The notes under the pieces were generated by a model. It was not told the DNA's origin, searched no databases, and worked only from the letters and a program-made list of their open reading frames with translations. The translations under genes were made by a program, and so were the position numbers. This document shows, piece by piece, positions 12,272-22,506 of a DNA stretch of 64,000 nt; the first letter of the stretch is position 1, and every line of letters begins with the position of its first letter. The DNA lies in the NCBI GenBank assembly GCA_003545705.1, contig QVLQ01000008.1, forward strand, positions 496,001 to 560,000, given 5' to 3'. Source of the DNA: Acidomyces sp. 'richmondensis' (lineage: Eukaryota; Ascomycota; Dothideomycetes; Mycosphaerellales; Teratosphaeriaceae).

Positions 12272-13840
12272 TCAACCGGCCGTCACGTCTTTCCTTTCGT
12301 TGTCGTCCTTAATCCATCCTTCTACGCCTAATATACCACCCCCTTCTGACTTCGCGTCCATGTGCCATTTGCGTATAGGCTCAATATCTAGGCTAGAAGT
12401 GTAGCCTGCTTGGTACATCTCGATAGCGGCCCATGCAATCATAAGTGCGTTATCCGTGCACAGGTGGACCGGAGGAAAGCTGAGTTTGACATGCTTGTAC
12501 CCTCGCACGTCTAAGATGCCTCGAAGTACGTGTCTTAGGAAATAGTTGGAAGCCACGCCACCTGAGACCACAATAGTATTGCCTTTCCATCCTTTGCCAA
12601 CGTCTGAGAGAAAAAGCAAAATACGAGAAGCCAAATGCTCGAATGCCACCCGCTGAACCTCGCGAGCCATATCCTGCCTTTCTTGCAGACTGATTTCCTC
12701 GGCTCGACGAAATTCTTGGGACACGGTGCCATCTGGAGAGACCTTGAACTTCATGTATCGCTCCACCGCACTCAGAAGGCCCGCAAAGGAATATACCATC
12801 CGCCTCGATGATTTTTCGCCACCTTTGCTTTCAGCAAGCGGAGGCGCAAGACTCCAACCCCACTTACTCGGACGTCGTTCGAGTTCCTCTTGTCGACGTA
12901 AAGGTGGTGTATATCCGTACTGAACTTCGCTTCGACCGCGACACTGGCAAGCACTAGCTTCGCCTATGTCTTCCACCAGCTCAACTTCATCGTGGTCGGA
13001 GAGGGATTCAATATCAGTCTTGAATGCAAAGTTTTCCAGAGCCTGTCCAAACGGAGGCTTCAACAGACTCGGAGGAAGAATCACACGGGCCGCTTTATCC
13101 AAGCAGTCCCCCATAGCAATGTCTTGGGTCTCCGCAACAACAGCATGCTCCGTTAAGTCGCTGGAGTCAATGAGCATGGTATGACCACCGCTAACGAGCA
13201 CGCTCAAGAATGGGAATCGAGGTTCCATTTCCATCATTGCGGTGTCTTCGCCGTCCTTGGCGTGGCCTTTGTTCTTGTAGAAAATGGCATTATTCTTCAT
13301 GGCCGTAACGAGTCGAGGTGTTAGGGCGTGCGCTTGCATATGATGCACGCCGATGAGCGGCACTCTCCAGGCCGTAGCCATCCCCTTTGCCGTATCAATA
13401 CCTACGGCGAGATTACTGCGCATCCCCGGACCGCGAGTCACCGCAATGAGATCGACGCATCTTCCGCACGAATTTCGCTCGGGAATGCAGTCAGGGTGTT
13501 CTTCCAGCGCGTTTTGGATCAGGGGGGCGAGGTTCCGCCGGTGTGACTCAAGCGCCACGAGCGGGTGTATGCCAGTATAGGCCTCATTATTCGCCGTCAC
13601 TTTCTGATGAAATTTGACCCGCAGAGATTCAGCCTGCCACTCCGTCTTGGACTGTGCATGGCACTGCTGGTGGGTTTCATGCTGTACAAGGGCTACCGAG
13701 GTGTCATCGCAAGAAGTCTCGATGGCGAGCACATTCAGCAGTCGCTTCGCTACCAGACCAACACAATGCCTCTGCGGACATATTTGCTCCAGACGACCTG
13801 GACCCAAGCCGCGAGCCGTATGCGACAACAGCCACAACAT
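12272..13840 (-). CDS. QRI7: Mitochondrial tRNA N6-threonylcarbamoyladenosine transferase (Qri7/OSGEPL1)
   Basis: Single exon, 522 aa. The Kae1/TsaD/Qri7 family transfers threonylcarbamoyl from its AMP ester to A37 of ANN-decoding tRNAs; Qri7 does this in mitochondria without KEOPS partners. Visible family motifs: 'LAIETSCDDTSVALV' (about 38-52), metal-binding HxxxH in 'HHMQAHALTPRL' (His167 and His171), 'VSGGHTML' (about 216-223), 'VVSGGVASNYFL' and 'CTDNALMIAWAA' near the C-terminus. The first about 33 residues are basic with few acidic residues, as in a mitochondrial presequence, which favours Qri7 over cytosolic Kae1. It is longer than bacterial TsaD because of an insert around residues 280-340. 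Confidence 0.93.
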   Translation of the reverse strand: MLWLLSHTARGLGPGRLEQICPQRHCVGLVAKRLLNVLAIETSCDDTSVALVQHETHQQCHAQSKTEWQAESLRVKFHQKVTANNEAYTGIHPLVALESHRRNLAPLIQNALEEHPDCIPERNSCGRCVDLIAVTRGPGMRSNLAVGIDTAKGMATAWRVPLIGVHHMQAHALTPRLVTAMKNNAIFYKNKGHAKDGEDTAMMEMEPRFPFLSVLVSGGHTMLIDSSDLTEHAVVAETQDIAMGDCLDKAARVILPPSLLKPPFGQALENFAFKTDIESLSDHDEVELVEDIGEASACQCRGRSEVQYGYTPPLRRQEELERRPSKWGWSLAPPLAESKGGEKSSRRMVYSFAGLLSAVERYMKFKVSPDGTVSQEFRRAEEISLQERQDMAREVQRVAFEHLASRILLFLSDVGKGWKGNTIVVSGGVASNYFLRHVLRGILDVRGYKHVKLSFPPVHLCTDNALMIAWAAIEMYQAGYTSSLDIEPIRKWHMDAKSEGGGILGVEGWIKDDNERKDVTAG

Positions 13841-14109
13841 CTATTGGTTCGACAAGCAAGACAATCCTGTAAGACTCCCCCAGCTTGTTACGCAAAGCTC
13901 GCCCGTCGTCTCTTAGAGTGCCGATCGATCCAGCGGGGAGGTGTGGATACTGTCCGTCCGATTCGTTTGCTAATGAGGGACACATTCACACGCTCCGCGG
14001 CAGTATCCCTTCGTTTGTATTCACGGCCAGACAAGGGTGTCAAATTCTAACCGTATGTGGTATAGATTCGTATGATCGCTCGGATATAGCCGCTTTAGTC
14101 TCGTCACTC

Positions 14110-14600
14110 ATGCGGCGAGGTGGTGGTGGTAGTTTGAACTACCAGTCTTGTAAATGGATTCACAGGTGTGTAGATAGGTAGATAGGGTTATCAGAAGATT
14201 GCTAACTGCTTGATAGACCAACCCTCAAACAGCCACCACCAAACTCCCCCTATCAGTAGATCGTGAGGGTTCTACTGAGTCGGATTGGTCGTCACCACCA
14301 CGACTGAAAAGGCATATAATAACTGACAGTGATGAGGAAGCGGAAGAGGCCTTGTTATTTACTTCTGTTGGTAGCTTGCCGCCAGTGTTATCCTCTTTTA
14401 CGTCGCTTCCGCGGCCACCATCCCTAAGTAGCTCGCCAACAAGGACCGTAGTAGGGGAATCTTATCAGGGGTTGGTGCGTCAGGTTCGGACCATGGTTGA
14501 GGACCTACGCAGGCTTGAAGAGCGGTTAGCTCGTGTAGAACGGCTTTTAGAACGGTATAGTACCAACCCATCCACCTATGGTGTATGCCACCGCTGCTGA
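14110..14600 (+). CDS. Small coiled-coil protein convergent to the piggyBac transposase (hypothetical)
   Basis: Possible second gene of the piggyBac element. A + frame is open from about 14212 to 14600 and encodes an acidic/Ser-rich part ('IITDSDEEAEEA'), a Ser/Pro linker and a strong C-terminal heptad helix ('MVEDLRRLEERLARVERLLE'), ending in 'CHRC'. A small first exon starting at ATG 14110 ('MRRGGGGS') could join through a donor GTAGAT at 14170 to the acceptor TAG at about 14213 (branch GCTAAC); both keep the frame open. A GTGTGT donor at 14166 would instead lead to an early stop. The last 25 bases overlap the transposase 3' end antisense. Function unknown; gene status is inferred. Confidence 0.4.
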
Positions 14601-16669
14601 CAGTGCCTGCAGATGGGGTACTGAGGACCACATACCGAGCAGCACTGTCTTGACGAGTGAGTTGTAATAGCAAGTTTTAAGGTTGCCTTTTGCCACCTAC
14701 AACAAGCACATAGCTTCTGCTTGTTGTACGCTCGTATTAAGGTGTGGTCACCAGGTAATAGTCTTATCTGAGGTGGTTGGAAGTTCGCAGTAATATAACC
14801 GGCAGATCTTGAGAAAGTGGTGTTACCAGTAGGCTTATTGCCCTTTGCAAACTTGCCAGCTATTCGAGGGTCATCTGTGCGGATAGATCTCAGTTTATAT
14901 GCCCAATCTTCATCTATATCACGAGCTCCATCAAGACAAAGGTTCCATGCTAGTTGGATTCGAAAATAGCGCTGCTGGTTGAGAGTCTTATCCTTGGATT
15001 CTTTATGAACCTGCCGGCAGATGAGAAAAGCGTTAACGATAGCTGCGTCAAGAAGGAAGAAAAAAAGGCCTATCCACGACCTCAGTGCCTTCAACTGCGT
15101 CGGATAATATGACCTTAGTTGGTCGTGGATATCAACACCACCCATATAGTTATTGTAATCCACTGACCACTTTGGTAGGTGTAGCACCTTCTTGCCAGCA
15201 TCACCCCAAACCTTGTGTACAACCTCTTTCATCCACCTTGACCTAGCTTGTGGCCTTCTGCGTTCAACTGGCTGTTGCTCGTCTATCTCGTGAGCGGTTG
15301 TAAGGAACTGTACAACGTTCTTATCTTGCCATATGATAGCTGCAACATCATCGAGTGCTATCCGCACTATCTTGGTGTTGAATGGCATGCGAGTTTTCTT
15401 CCGATCTATTGCTGCAAGATCGCGAGGCCAGTATCTTCGCTTGGAACGAGCTGTACCGCATGCTGCAATTCCATAGAACCGTAGGATATGGAATAGATCC
15501 GGTGAACTGAATAGATTGTCGCAATATAGCACGTAGAAGCGATACAAAGGTAACTGTAGACAGAGGTGTAGAACTGCTTGTGACGTCTTGCTGAGTTGTG
15601 ACGTCAGTTCTACCTTAGGTGTAGGCGCTATTCTACCTCTTCTTGCAACTGACGATTCAATATCAACTCCATCAAAGCCAGTAACCGGACTGCTGAAGAT
15701 AAAACCGTACAGATAACCAGCAGCACATAGAGCTAACACATAGTATCCGACCGGAACCGGTTTGCCACGTATCATAACTGTGTGGCGAGATCGCCCTTGG
15801 AAGCGAACGATACACTCGTCAATTGAGACCTCGGTCTCAACGGCAACTACCTGCTGGAAGCGCTGCTGTAGCATGGTACTAACAGGCTCCATCTTCTCGT
15901 AGAAGCGAGTCTGCGGCAGATCTGACGGTGGTGAGCAGTGAAGATACCGCTTGATCTGTTCAAAGCGTGTAAGGCCCATAAACCTCATGATACAATTGAC
16001 CGGCTGGTCACCCATACGGCTCCAATAGTCGCTTGTACGGTGGATCTTGAAGACTGACATATAGATCACCAAACCAAGCCATATCTTCAGCTCTGGCACT
16101 GTTACGTCCTTCCATAACCTTCCATTGAGACCAGCACCTTTGGAAGCCGCGTACAGATTGGTGTTAGCCACCAAAACTGCCAACACCTCATCCGTGAAGA
16201 AGAGCTTGAAAAACAGCAGTGGTAGGTCATACCGGCCTTCAGAATTTTCAGCAGTACGGTGGTTACGACAATAACTGGTTCTGCCACCATACATACAACC
16301 GTCCATACAACAGTCTGGCTTCAAGGGCATCCTCACGTCGTAGAAGTCGGTTGGTAGATAGATCTGACGACTGTGGTGGCTGCCAGTCAACGGTACGTAC
16401 GAGTGATCTTCAAGTGCTGGTGGAAGCTGACTGCCACTCAATATCGTCACATTATCCTCAGCGATATATTCAGGCTCTTCACCACCTATATCAACACCTT
16501 GCGCGGCACCAGAAGTCAGTTCAAGACTAAACCCTCCTTCTACATCAGAGGCCTCATCTTCTTGCGGCTCTTCAAGCGATACTGGCCTACTTGGTGTAGG
16601 AGCCAACGGCAGGTCATTAAAAGAGTGAGAATAACCAGCTATCTGAAAGGTTCTGTACGAGAAATCCAT
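14576..16669 (-). CDS. piggyBac transposase (DDE_Tnp_1_7)
   Basis: One uninterrupted 697-aa frame. All catalytic-domain landmarks of piggyBac are present: first Asp in 'VSIDECIVRFQGRS' (D284), second in 'LYCDNLFSS' (D384), third and fourth in 'VDYNNYMGGVDIHDQL' (D504 and D513). The C-terminus has a Cys-rich cross-brace-like zinc domain (CxxC pairs between about residues 654 and 690), used by the family to bind terminal repeats. Family role: cut-and-paste transposition at TTAA with precise excision. The acidic N-terminus is typical. No stop, frameshift or missing catalytic residue is seen, so the copy may be active or recently so, or be domesticated. Confidence 0.93.
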   Translation of the reverse strand: MDFSYRTFQIAGYSHSFNDLPLAPTPSRPVSLEEPQEDEASDVEGGFSLELTSGAAQGVDIGGEEPEYIAEDNVTILSGSQLPPALEDHSYVPLTGSHHSRQIYLPTDFYDVRMPLKPDCCMDGCMYGGRTSYCRNHRTAENSEGRYDLPLLFFKLFFTDEVLAVLVANTNLYAASKGAGLNGRLWKDVTVPELKIWLGLVIYMSVFKIHRTSDYWSRMGDQPVNCIMRFMGLTRFEQIKRYLHCSPPSDLPQTRFYEKMEPVSTMLQQRFQQVVAVETEVSIDECIVRFQGRSRHTVMIRGKPVPVGYYVLALCAAGYLYGFIFSSPVTGFDGVDIESSVARRGRIAPTPKVELTSQLSKTSQAVLHLCLQLPLYRFYVLYCDNLFSSPDLFHILRFYGIAACGTARSKRRYWPRDLAAIDRKKTRMPFNTKIVRIALDDVAAIIWQDKNVVQFLTTAHEIDEQQPVERRRPQARSRWMKEVVHKVWGDAGKKVLHLPKWSVDYNNYMGGVDIHDQLRSYYPTQLKALRSWIGLFFFLLDAAIVNAFLICRQVHKESKDKTLNQQRYFRIQLAWNLCLDGARDIDEDWAYKLRSIRTDDPRIAGKFAKGNKPTGNTTFSRSAGYITANFQPPQIRLLPGDHTLIRAYNKQKLCACCRWQKATLKLAITTHSSRQCCSVCGPQYPICRHCQQRWHTP

Positions 16670-16684
16670 CTATATCCGATTTAA

Positions 16685-17406
16685 AACCACCAATCTATCG
16701 ACCATCACCTACTATCAACGAGGTGATGAGCAGCTTACAAAGCCAGCTATTACTACTTCCGATTGGATAAAGACGATCCACATGGCTTCAAGACTAAGAG
16801 CGCCACCAACAAGGGGTCCTTGTTAGCGCTGGCCGTGAAATCAGTTACTACGAACGAAGGGATGCTCCAATTGAATTCGGTCAAAATCCTTGGATCTACA
16901 CGCCATGAACCATTATTATTCCGGCTAGATGTTCCGTCCCGAACTGAGGCGGCATGACGTACTGCTGATCTCCCGTCCCGAGCTCGTTGCTGCGGAGATT
17001 TTGTAGACTCTCGTCGTCTTGCATTTTTGATCGAGCACGACTGAGCCATAAGAATTGCCAACTAAACGAATTTCACAAATGCTTCTGTTCGAAATATAGC
17101 ATGTACTCAGCAAAAGATCATGTTCTTGGGTCGTGCACTGTCGTCAATCTGGGCCCGCAGATCTTTCCACCAAAAAGCTCTGGCTGGTTGCACTGACCAC
17201 TGACATCATCGTGTGGCTGCAATCAGGGCATTGGCCGATGTTGCGTGGGCCCCCATAAGACCCAGAGTCGTTCTGCCACGCTCCCTTTCTCCCTTACAGC
17301 CACAATAACAACAACAATATTAATCGGCACCCTATCGCACCTCTGACAACGCCTGTGAATCCCCATTATATCGACGCTACCACTTCCACTCGACAACACC
17401 GCCAGA
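16685..17406. other. Intergenic between piggyBac element and PIL1
   Basis: Left part may hold the true right end of the element and the transposase promoter. The right part is the PIL1 promoter, pyrimidine-rich at 17270-17300 with CAA repeats after it. Only short frames on both strands, none recognised. Confidence 0.5.
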
Positions 17407-18491
17407 ATGCATCGAACGTACAGCATGCGCCAATCGCGCGCCCCGACCGCATCTCAAATCCAAAACCCTCCGCCCCCTACATCGTCGACGAAGTCAAACA
17501 GGCTCTTCGGCAAAGCCAATCTCAGTACGAGAAGATTCTGCAGATGGTCTCGCAAGGGTGCTAATGCGTCTCAGGTCACTCATGGCGCAAGTCCACCGCT
17601 GGTGCCTTCGGGCCCGACCTCGCAAAGAAGTTGTCGCAGCTTGTGAAAATGGAGAAGAATGTGATGCGCTCGATGGAGCTTGTTGGCAGAGAGCGCATGG
17701 AGGTCGCACAGCAACTGTCGATCTGGGGCGAGGCCTGCGATGATGACGTCTCGGATGTCACCGACAAGCTTGGTGTGCTGATTTATGAGATTGGCGAATT
17801 GGAGGACCAGTTCGTGGACCGCTACGACCAGTACCGTGTCACACTCAAGAGCATCCGCAATATCGAAGCATCCGTGCAGCCGAGCCGTGACCGCAAGCAG
17901 AAGATCACCGACCAGATTGCGCAGCTCAAATACAAAGAACCGAACAGCCCCAAGATTGTTGTCCTCGAGCAGGAGCTCGTCCGTGCCGAGGCTGAGTCTC
18001 TTGTGGCGGAGGCACAACTCTCCAATATCACCCGTGAGAAGCTGAAGGCTGCTTTCACCTACCAATTCGATGCCCTTCGCGAGCACAGCGAGAAGCTTGC
18101 CATCATCGCTGGGTTCGGCAAGCATCTCCTCGAGCTCGTTGATGACACTCCAGTGACTCCGGGCGAGACCCGCAACGCCTACGATGGCTATGAGGCCTCC
18201 AAAGCCATCATTCAGGATTGCGAGGATGCGCTCACCAACTGGATCGAGCAAAACGCAGCCGTCAAGTCTAACCTCTCCACCCGTGCTCGCACTCTATCTC
18301 AGCGCCGCCAAAAGAACCGCGAGGGTGTCGACCTTTCTCACCAAGACCAGCCCCTAGATAATCGTGATTCATGGATGGCTGCTGGAGAGCACGCACAGAA
18401 CTACGACGAAGAGGAAGACGGAGAGCTCGATGACGAAAAACCCGAGTCTGAGGCCCGCGGCCGAGAAGAAGACCGTGCTGAGGTAGCATGA
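17407..18491 (+). CDS. PIL1: Eisosome core component Pil1/Lsp1 (BAR-domain)
   Basis: Exons 17407-17524 and 17575-18491 joined over a 50-nt intron (donor GTACGA, GCTAAT branch, CTCAG acceptor), 344 aa. The join gives 'LFGKANLSHSWRKSTAGAFGPDL', which is the conserved start of the Pil1 BAR domain. The helical core follows ('LSQLVKMEKNVMRSMELVGRERME', 'SIWGEACDDDVSDVTDKL', 'FTYQFDALREHSEKLA'). Pil1 assembles into curved lattices under the plasma membrane that form furrow-like eisosomes. The N-terminal segment with Thr/Ser-rich basic sequence is the usual lipid-binding and phosphorylated region. The C-terminal tail is acidic, as in relatives. Confidence 0.96.
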
Positions 18492-18997
18492 AAAATGCGA
18501 AAGTGACAATGACACACTATTACATGGTCGAATTGGGAGGAGAGTGTGGCATGATTCGGAAAGCTATACCCGACGGCATGAAAGGTGTGGTAATGAGGAT
18601 ATCAACGAAGCAGCCGATCAACGACTTCAGTACTGCTTAGTCTCAAAATTGAGACATACGGATGGCTTTGGGCAGTTTAAGTTTGTACAAAAATTAATGT
18701 CTTCTTAGCGTATCAATCATGTTGGCGTCAGTCAGACCTTTTACTTCTCTCAGTCAGCGAAATGACCCCCGCCCTTCAAAACACATCTGCCAGAAAATGC
18801 ACCAGCGCTAGGGCTTTGCCACGAATATCATAATGTCGTCCGGAAAAGTATCCGCCTGCCGACGTTCCGATAGAGGTGCCTTCCGATTTCGGCTTAGGTA
18901 GACGCCTTGTCACGTACGAAATGCGTTTTAGACTTGCTTTGATCAGCTTACCAAGGGGCAACTTGAACACAGATAATCTGCGTTGAGGGGGTAAAAC
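18492..18997. other. Intergenic between PIL1 and the DHDPS-family gene
   Basis: Contains the PIL1 3' end and the promoter of the next gene. No supportable ORF. Confidence 0.5.
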
Positions 18998-20074
18998 ATG
19001 AATGGTCATTCATCCTCGCGCTCTTCAGTACCGCCCGCGGGTATCTGGGCACCAGCAGTGACTTTTTTTGATCATGATACAGACGAGCTTGATCTCGTAT
19101 CACAAGCAAAATACTATAAATACCTTTCTCAACATCTGACGGGACTTGTTATACTCGGTACCAATGCAGAGACATTCATGCTTACTCGCGATGAGCGAGC
19201 TATGCTCCTTAAAACTGCTCGTGAGGCGGTCGGTCCGGATTATCCAATAATGGTAGGGAATGTATTGCTCTTACCCACACAAGACCGCTTCTAACAGTTG
19301 CGGCTCTGTTCATAGGCTGGCGTGGGTGGTCACAGCACGAAACAAGTTCTGGAGTTCATTGGAGATGCTGCGGAGGCGAAGGCAAATTTTGTCCTGGTCT
19401 TGCCATGCGCATACTTCGGAAAGGCAACAACTTCAAAAGTCGTTATCAACTTCTATGAAGAGATCGCACGCAAGAGTCCACTTCCGATCGTAATATATAA
19501 TTTTCCTGGTTAGCCAAACGACAGTTCCCACCCAAATACTTCAACTGACTTTTTTTTCCGACTAGGTGTATGCAATGGGATTGACATCGAATCAGACACA
19601 ATGGAACAGCTGGCAAGAGGTCACAAGAACATCGTTGGCGTTAAGCTTACGTGCGCTTCTGTTGGCAAGATCACGAGATTGGCGGCTGTCTTCGATAAGA
19701 CGGAATTCGCTGTATTTGGAGGGCAATCCGACTTTCTAATCGCAGGGTTATGCGTTGGAAGTGCTGGATGCATTGCTGCTTTTGCTAATATCTTCCCCAA
19801 AACCATCACACACATATATAACCTGTATGTCCAAGGGAAGCATGAAGAGGCAATGAAACTCCACCGAATCGCGGCATTAGCAGAGACGCTTAGCAAGTCG
19901 GGGATAGCCAACACGAAATACGCCGCAAGTTTAACATCGGCCAAGAGTGCTGGCATTGCGGAGGCAGAGAAGAAGCTTCAGCCGAGACGGCCATATGAGT
20001 CACCAAGTGAAGAAACCAAAAAGGGCATTCAAGCCAAGATGGAGGAGATGGTAAAGATAGAGGCTTCGTTGTGA
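18998..20074 (+). CDS. Dihydrodipicolinate synthase/N-acetylneuraminate lyase-family aldolase
   Basis: Three exons, 18998-19261, 19316-19508 and 19566-20074, with introns of 54 and 57 nt; 321 aa. A class I aldolase TIM barrel of the DHDPS/NAL superfamily: 'GIWAPAVTFFD' at the start, 'GLVILGTNAETFMLTRDER' (relatives have GTTGE here), 'IYNFPG' carrying the catalytic Tyr, and 'VGVKLTCASVGK' carrying the Schiff-base Lys. Fungi lack the DHDPS route to lysine, so the fungal members are usually 4-hydroxy-2-oxoglutarate or keto-deoxy sugar-acid aldolases; which one cannot be read here. The next gene on the same strand, 486 bp away, is an MFS transporter, so co-function is possible but unproven. Confidence 0.88.
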
Positions 20075-20560
20075 CTCGCACTGGCGCGGCGGGAAGAGGG
20101 AGGGGTTGGGGGTTGGGCCGGATTGGAAGATCACGGCAGATGTTCGAAAATATCTTTCACCGTTTGGTAGACTTCTGAATTATTCATCAACGCGGTCTAA
20201 TCCGAACTCCAGAAACGTGTTTGTATAAGTCGTCGTTGGTGTGCGGGAGTTCGTCGATTTGCAAGTGCCGATGCCGCAATATCCCACCTGACGGGTCACT
20301 CCGCGACTTATCAACTCGCGTGGCGTCTCATATGTGAGGTGAGTGGGGCCCCACAGGATCTCTACAGCCAGTCTCGACTCGTCCAAATGCTTGCAGAACA
20401 TCTACCGAGCAGACGCTTAGACGGAGATCGTCAGTCGCGCACGGGTGCACGGCGCAGGAAATAATAAAGGCATTCCTGTCCCCGTTCCTGGGTTCACAAT
20501 GTCTACGAATCTCACCAATATTTGATCTTTAAGGCAATCATTAACACTGTGACAGTCAAC
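20075..20560. other. Intergenic, promoter of the MFS transporter
   Basis: Starts with a G-rich run just after the stop codon. No ORF of note. Confidence 0.5.
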
Positions 20561-22506
20561 ATGGCTGAAAAGACGGATGCAATCCAATCAGAGGCCGTCG
20601 AGCAACCTACTCGTCGACCGCAGCATCCATATGACAGAAATCTCGAAACGGCTGCACCTATGGAGGTTGTAGCAGAATTGCAGCAAGCGAGACACATAGA
20701 CCTGACGTGGAAGTCATGGATTGTGGTTTTCGTATCCTGCTGGGCAATCATGGCTCAGGTATACGTTGTGGTGGCTGCAGGTAGTGTAATAGCTTTCATC
20801 ATCCGTGACCTGGGAGATCCATCGATCGCAGGCTGGATTATACAGGTGATACACTCTGAACGTCCTGTTGTTATCCTCCTTTCGTTAGCTAATTCAGCCA
20901 TTTCCAAAGGGACCGTTGCTTATGCAAAGCGTGCTGTCACCGTTTGTTGGCAGGTTGTCCGATGTCCTGGATCGAAAGTACATGGCCAGCATCCCGCCGC
21001 TGATCGCTTTTGTTGGAGCAGTCATATCAGCAAGAGCGAACTCGATGTCCATGCTGATTGGTGGAGGTATTCTCATTGGCGTCACCCTTGCCACGATCTC
21101 CATCGTCCAAGCAATCCCTTCGGAGGTGTTACCGTTGAAATATCGTGCTCTGGCAAATGGTTTCGCATTTCTAGCGGGTGCTGTAGGAGGGCTTGTGGGA
21201 ACTCTTGGAGCAGGTGGTTTGACCAATACTAGTCCTTCAGGATGGCGAAACATTTTCTGGGTGAGCATCATCAGTTTTCGTGACACCATTATCTTTTTAA
21301 CAATGGCTAGATGCAAGCTGCCTTTCATTTGGCGACTACCATCGGTCTCCTGGCGTTCTACTGGCCGAAAAGGCGCTCTGACTATCCTCGGATGTCATTC
21401 AAAGAATGTATCTGGGCAATAGATCCAATTGGCAGTCTTCTTTTCGTCGGCGCCGCAACACTGCTCTTGCTCGCTTTGGATTGGGCGGGTGGCGCGTACC
21501 CGTGGCATGATCCTCATGTCGCTGCGCCTCTAGGGATCGGTCTTGGCCTTCTGCTCGTCTTCTGTCTCTACGAGTGGAAAGGCAGGAGCGATGGGATTGT
21601 AGCCCGTAAGTATAATGTTCATTAAAGATCCTGTCAGAGGTGTTTGCTAACGCCTGTAAACGAAACCATTCAGACGTTTTCTTCCGAGGGTCCCCGAATT
21701 TTGCACTTTCCTGTTTTGCTTTCGCAGTGGAAGGGTGGATATTCTATTCTGCGGTAAACTCAATCACCCCTCAAATCGTTCTGAACCTTGGGTTTGAGTC
21801 GAACAGCTGGAAAATCAGCTGTCGGCAAATGGCGTACAGCGTCACGACCTTGCTGGCCTCTATTCCAATTACCCTGTACGCCACGAAATACAAGGACCTG
21901 AAAAGCCCTCTGTTGGTGACATTCACGCTCTTCCTCATCGTCGTCATCCTGTACGGATGCATAACACCGGGATGGAACCACGCGCAGATTGGCATCAATG
22001 TGATCTCTGGTGTCGGTCAGTCAGGACCTTTGACACTACTCGTCGCGTTAGTGCAGTTCACCGCACCTCACGCGTATCTAAGTACCGCCACCGGCCTTGC
22101 TTTCTCGGCGAGAGCAATCGGAGGGGCGTTTGGCAGCGCCGTCTTGGACGCCATCATTAATGGAAAGCTAGCGAGCAACTGGGCTCCTAATGTGTCCTCA
22201 GCAGCCATCAAGGCAGGCCTACCTGCCTCCTCAGTGCCCGCTTTGTTGAAGGCCTTTTCAACTGGTGAAGGCTTCAGCGACGTCCCGGGCATTACACCGA
22301 CCTCTCTCGCCGCCGCCTCAAATGCAAGTCATTGGGCATATACTCATGCATATAGGTTGGCATGGTGGAGCATCTTTCCCTTCGTCGTCATTGCTCTTGC
22401 ATCAGTTGCATGCCTCAAGGGTGTTAAAGAATTAATGACAGAGAGAGTGGAAGCAACAGTGGAGAATGTGGACGAGAGCGAGACAGATGAAAAAGCCACC
22501 GTGTAG
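20561..22506 (+). CDS. MFS transporter, TRI12/siderophore-type 14-TM
   Basis: Four exons: 20561-20845, 20910-21260, 21311-21605 and 21674-22506; 587 aa. The joins 'GWIIQ|GPLLMQSVLSPFVGRLSDV' and 'GIVA|H|VFFRGSPNF' restore continuous membrane helices and the loop 2-3 motif 'GRLSDVLDRKYM' of major facilitator proteins. Pattern and length match the fungal trichothecene efflux pump (TRI12) Pfam group, which includes toxin exporters and siderophore-iron importers; sequence alone does not decide. The N-terminus is a hydrophilic cytosolic tail and the C-terminus is Glu-rich. No biosynthetic cluster genes are nearby, so a toxin-export role is not supported. A 13-base A-rich run follows the stop. Confidence 0.88.

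Larger units (their letters stand above)
14080..16684 (-). mobile_element. piggyBac-type DNA transposon (boundaries provisional)
   Basis: The element contains an intact transposase and a small convergent ORF at its 3' side. The only candidate terminal repeat is a 10-bp inverted pair: TCGGATATAG at 14080-14089 and its complement at 16670-16679, the latter followed one base later by TTAA, the piggyBac target site. No TTAA is present at the left end and the right repeat touches the transposase start, so these ends are weak. The element sits between QRI7 and PIL1 and interrupts neither gene. Confidence 0.5.

Noticed and set aside
12726..14050. Several + strand frames opposite QRI7
   Set aside because: Antisense shadows of a GC-biased coding sequence; the minus-strand protein has all family motifs.
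17580..18251. 223-codon minus frame opposite PIL1
   Set aside because: Antisense shadow; the + strand encodes a textbook Pil1 BAR domain.
20561..22506. Toxin biosynthesis cluster suggested by the TRI12-like transporter
   Set aside because: No polyketide synthase, NRPS, terpene cyclase or P450 gene lies nearby; the Pfam group also includes siderophore and general drug transporters.
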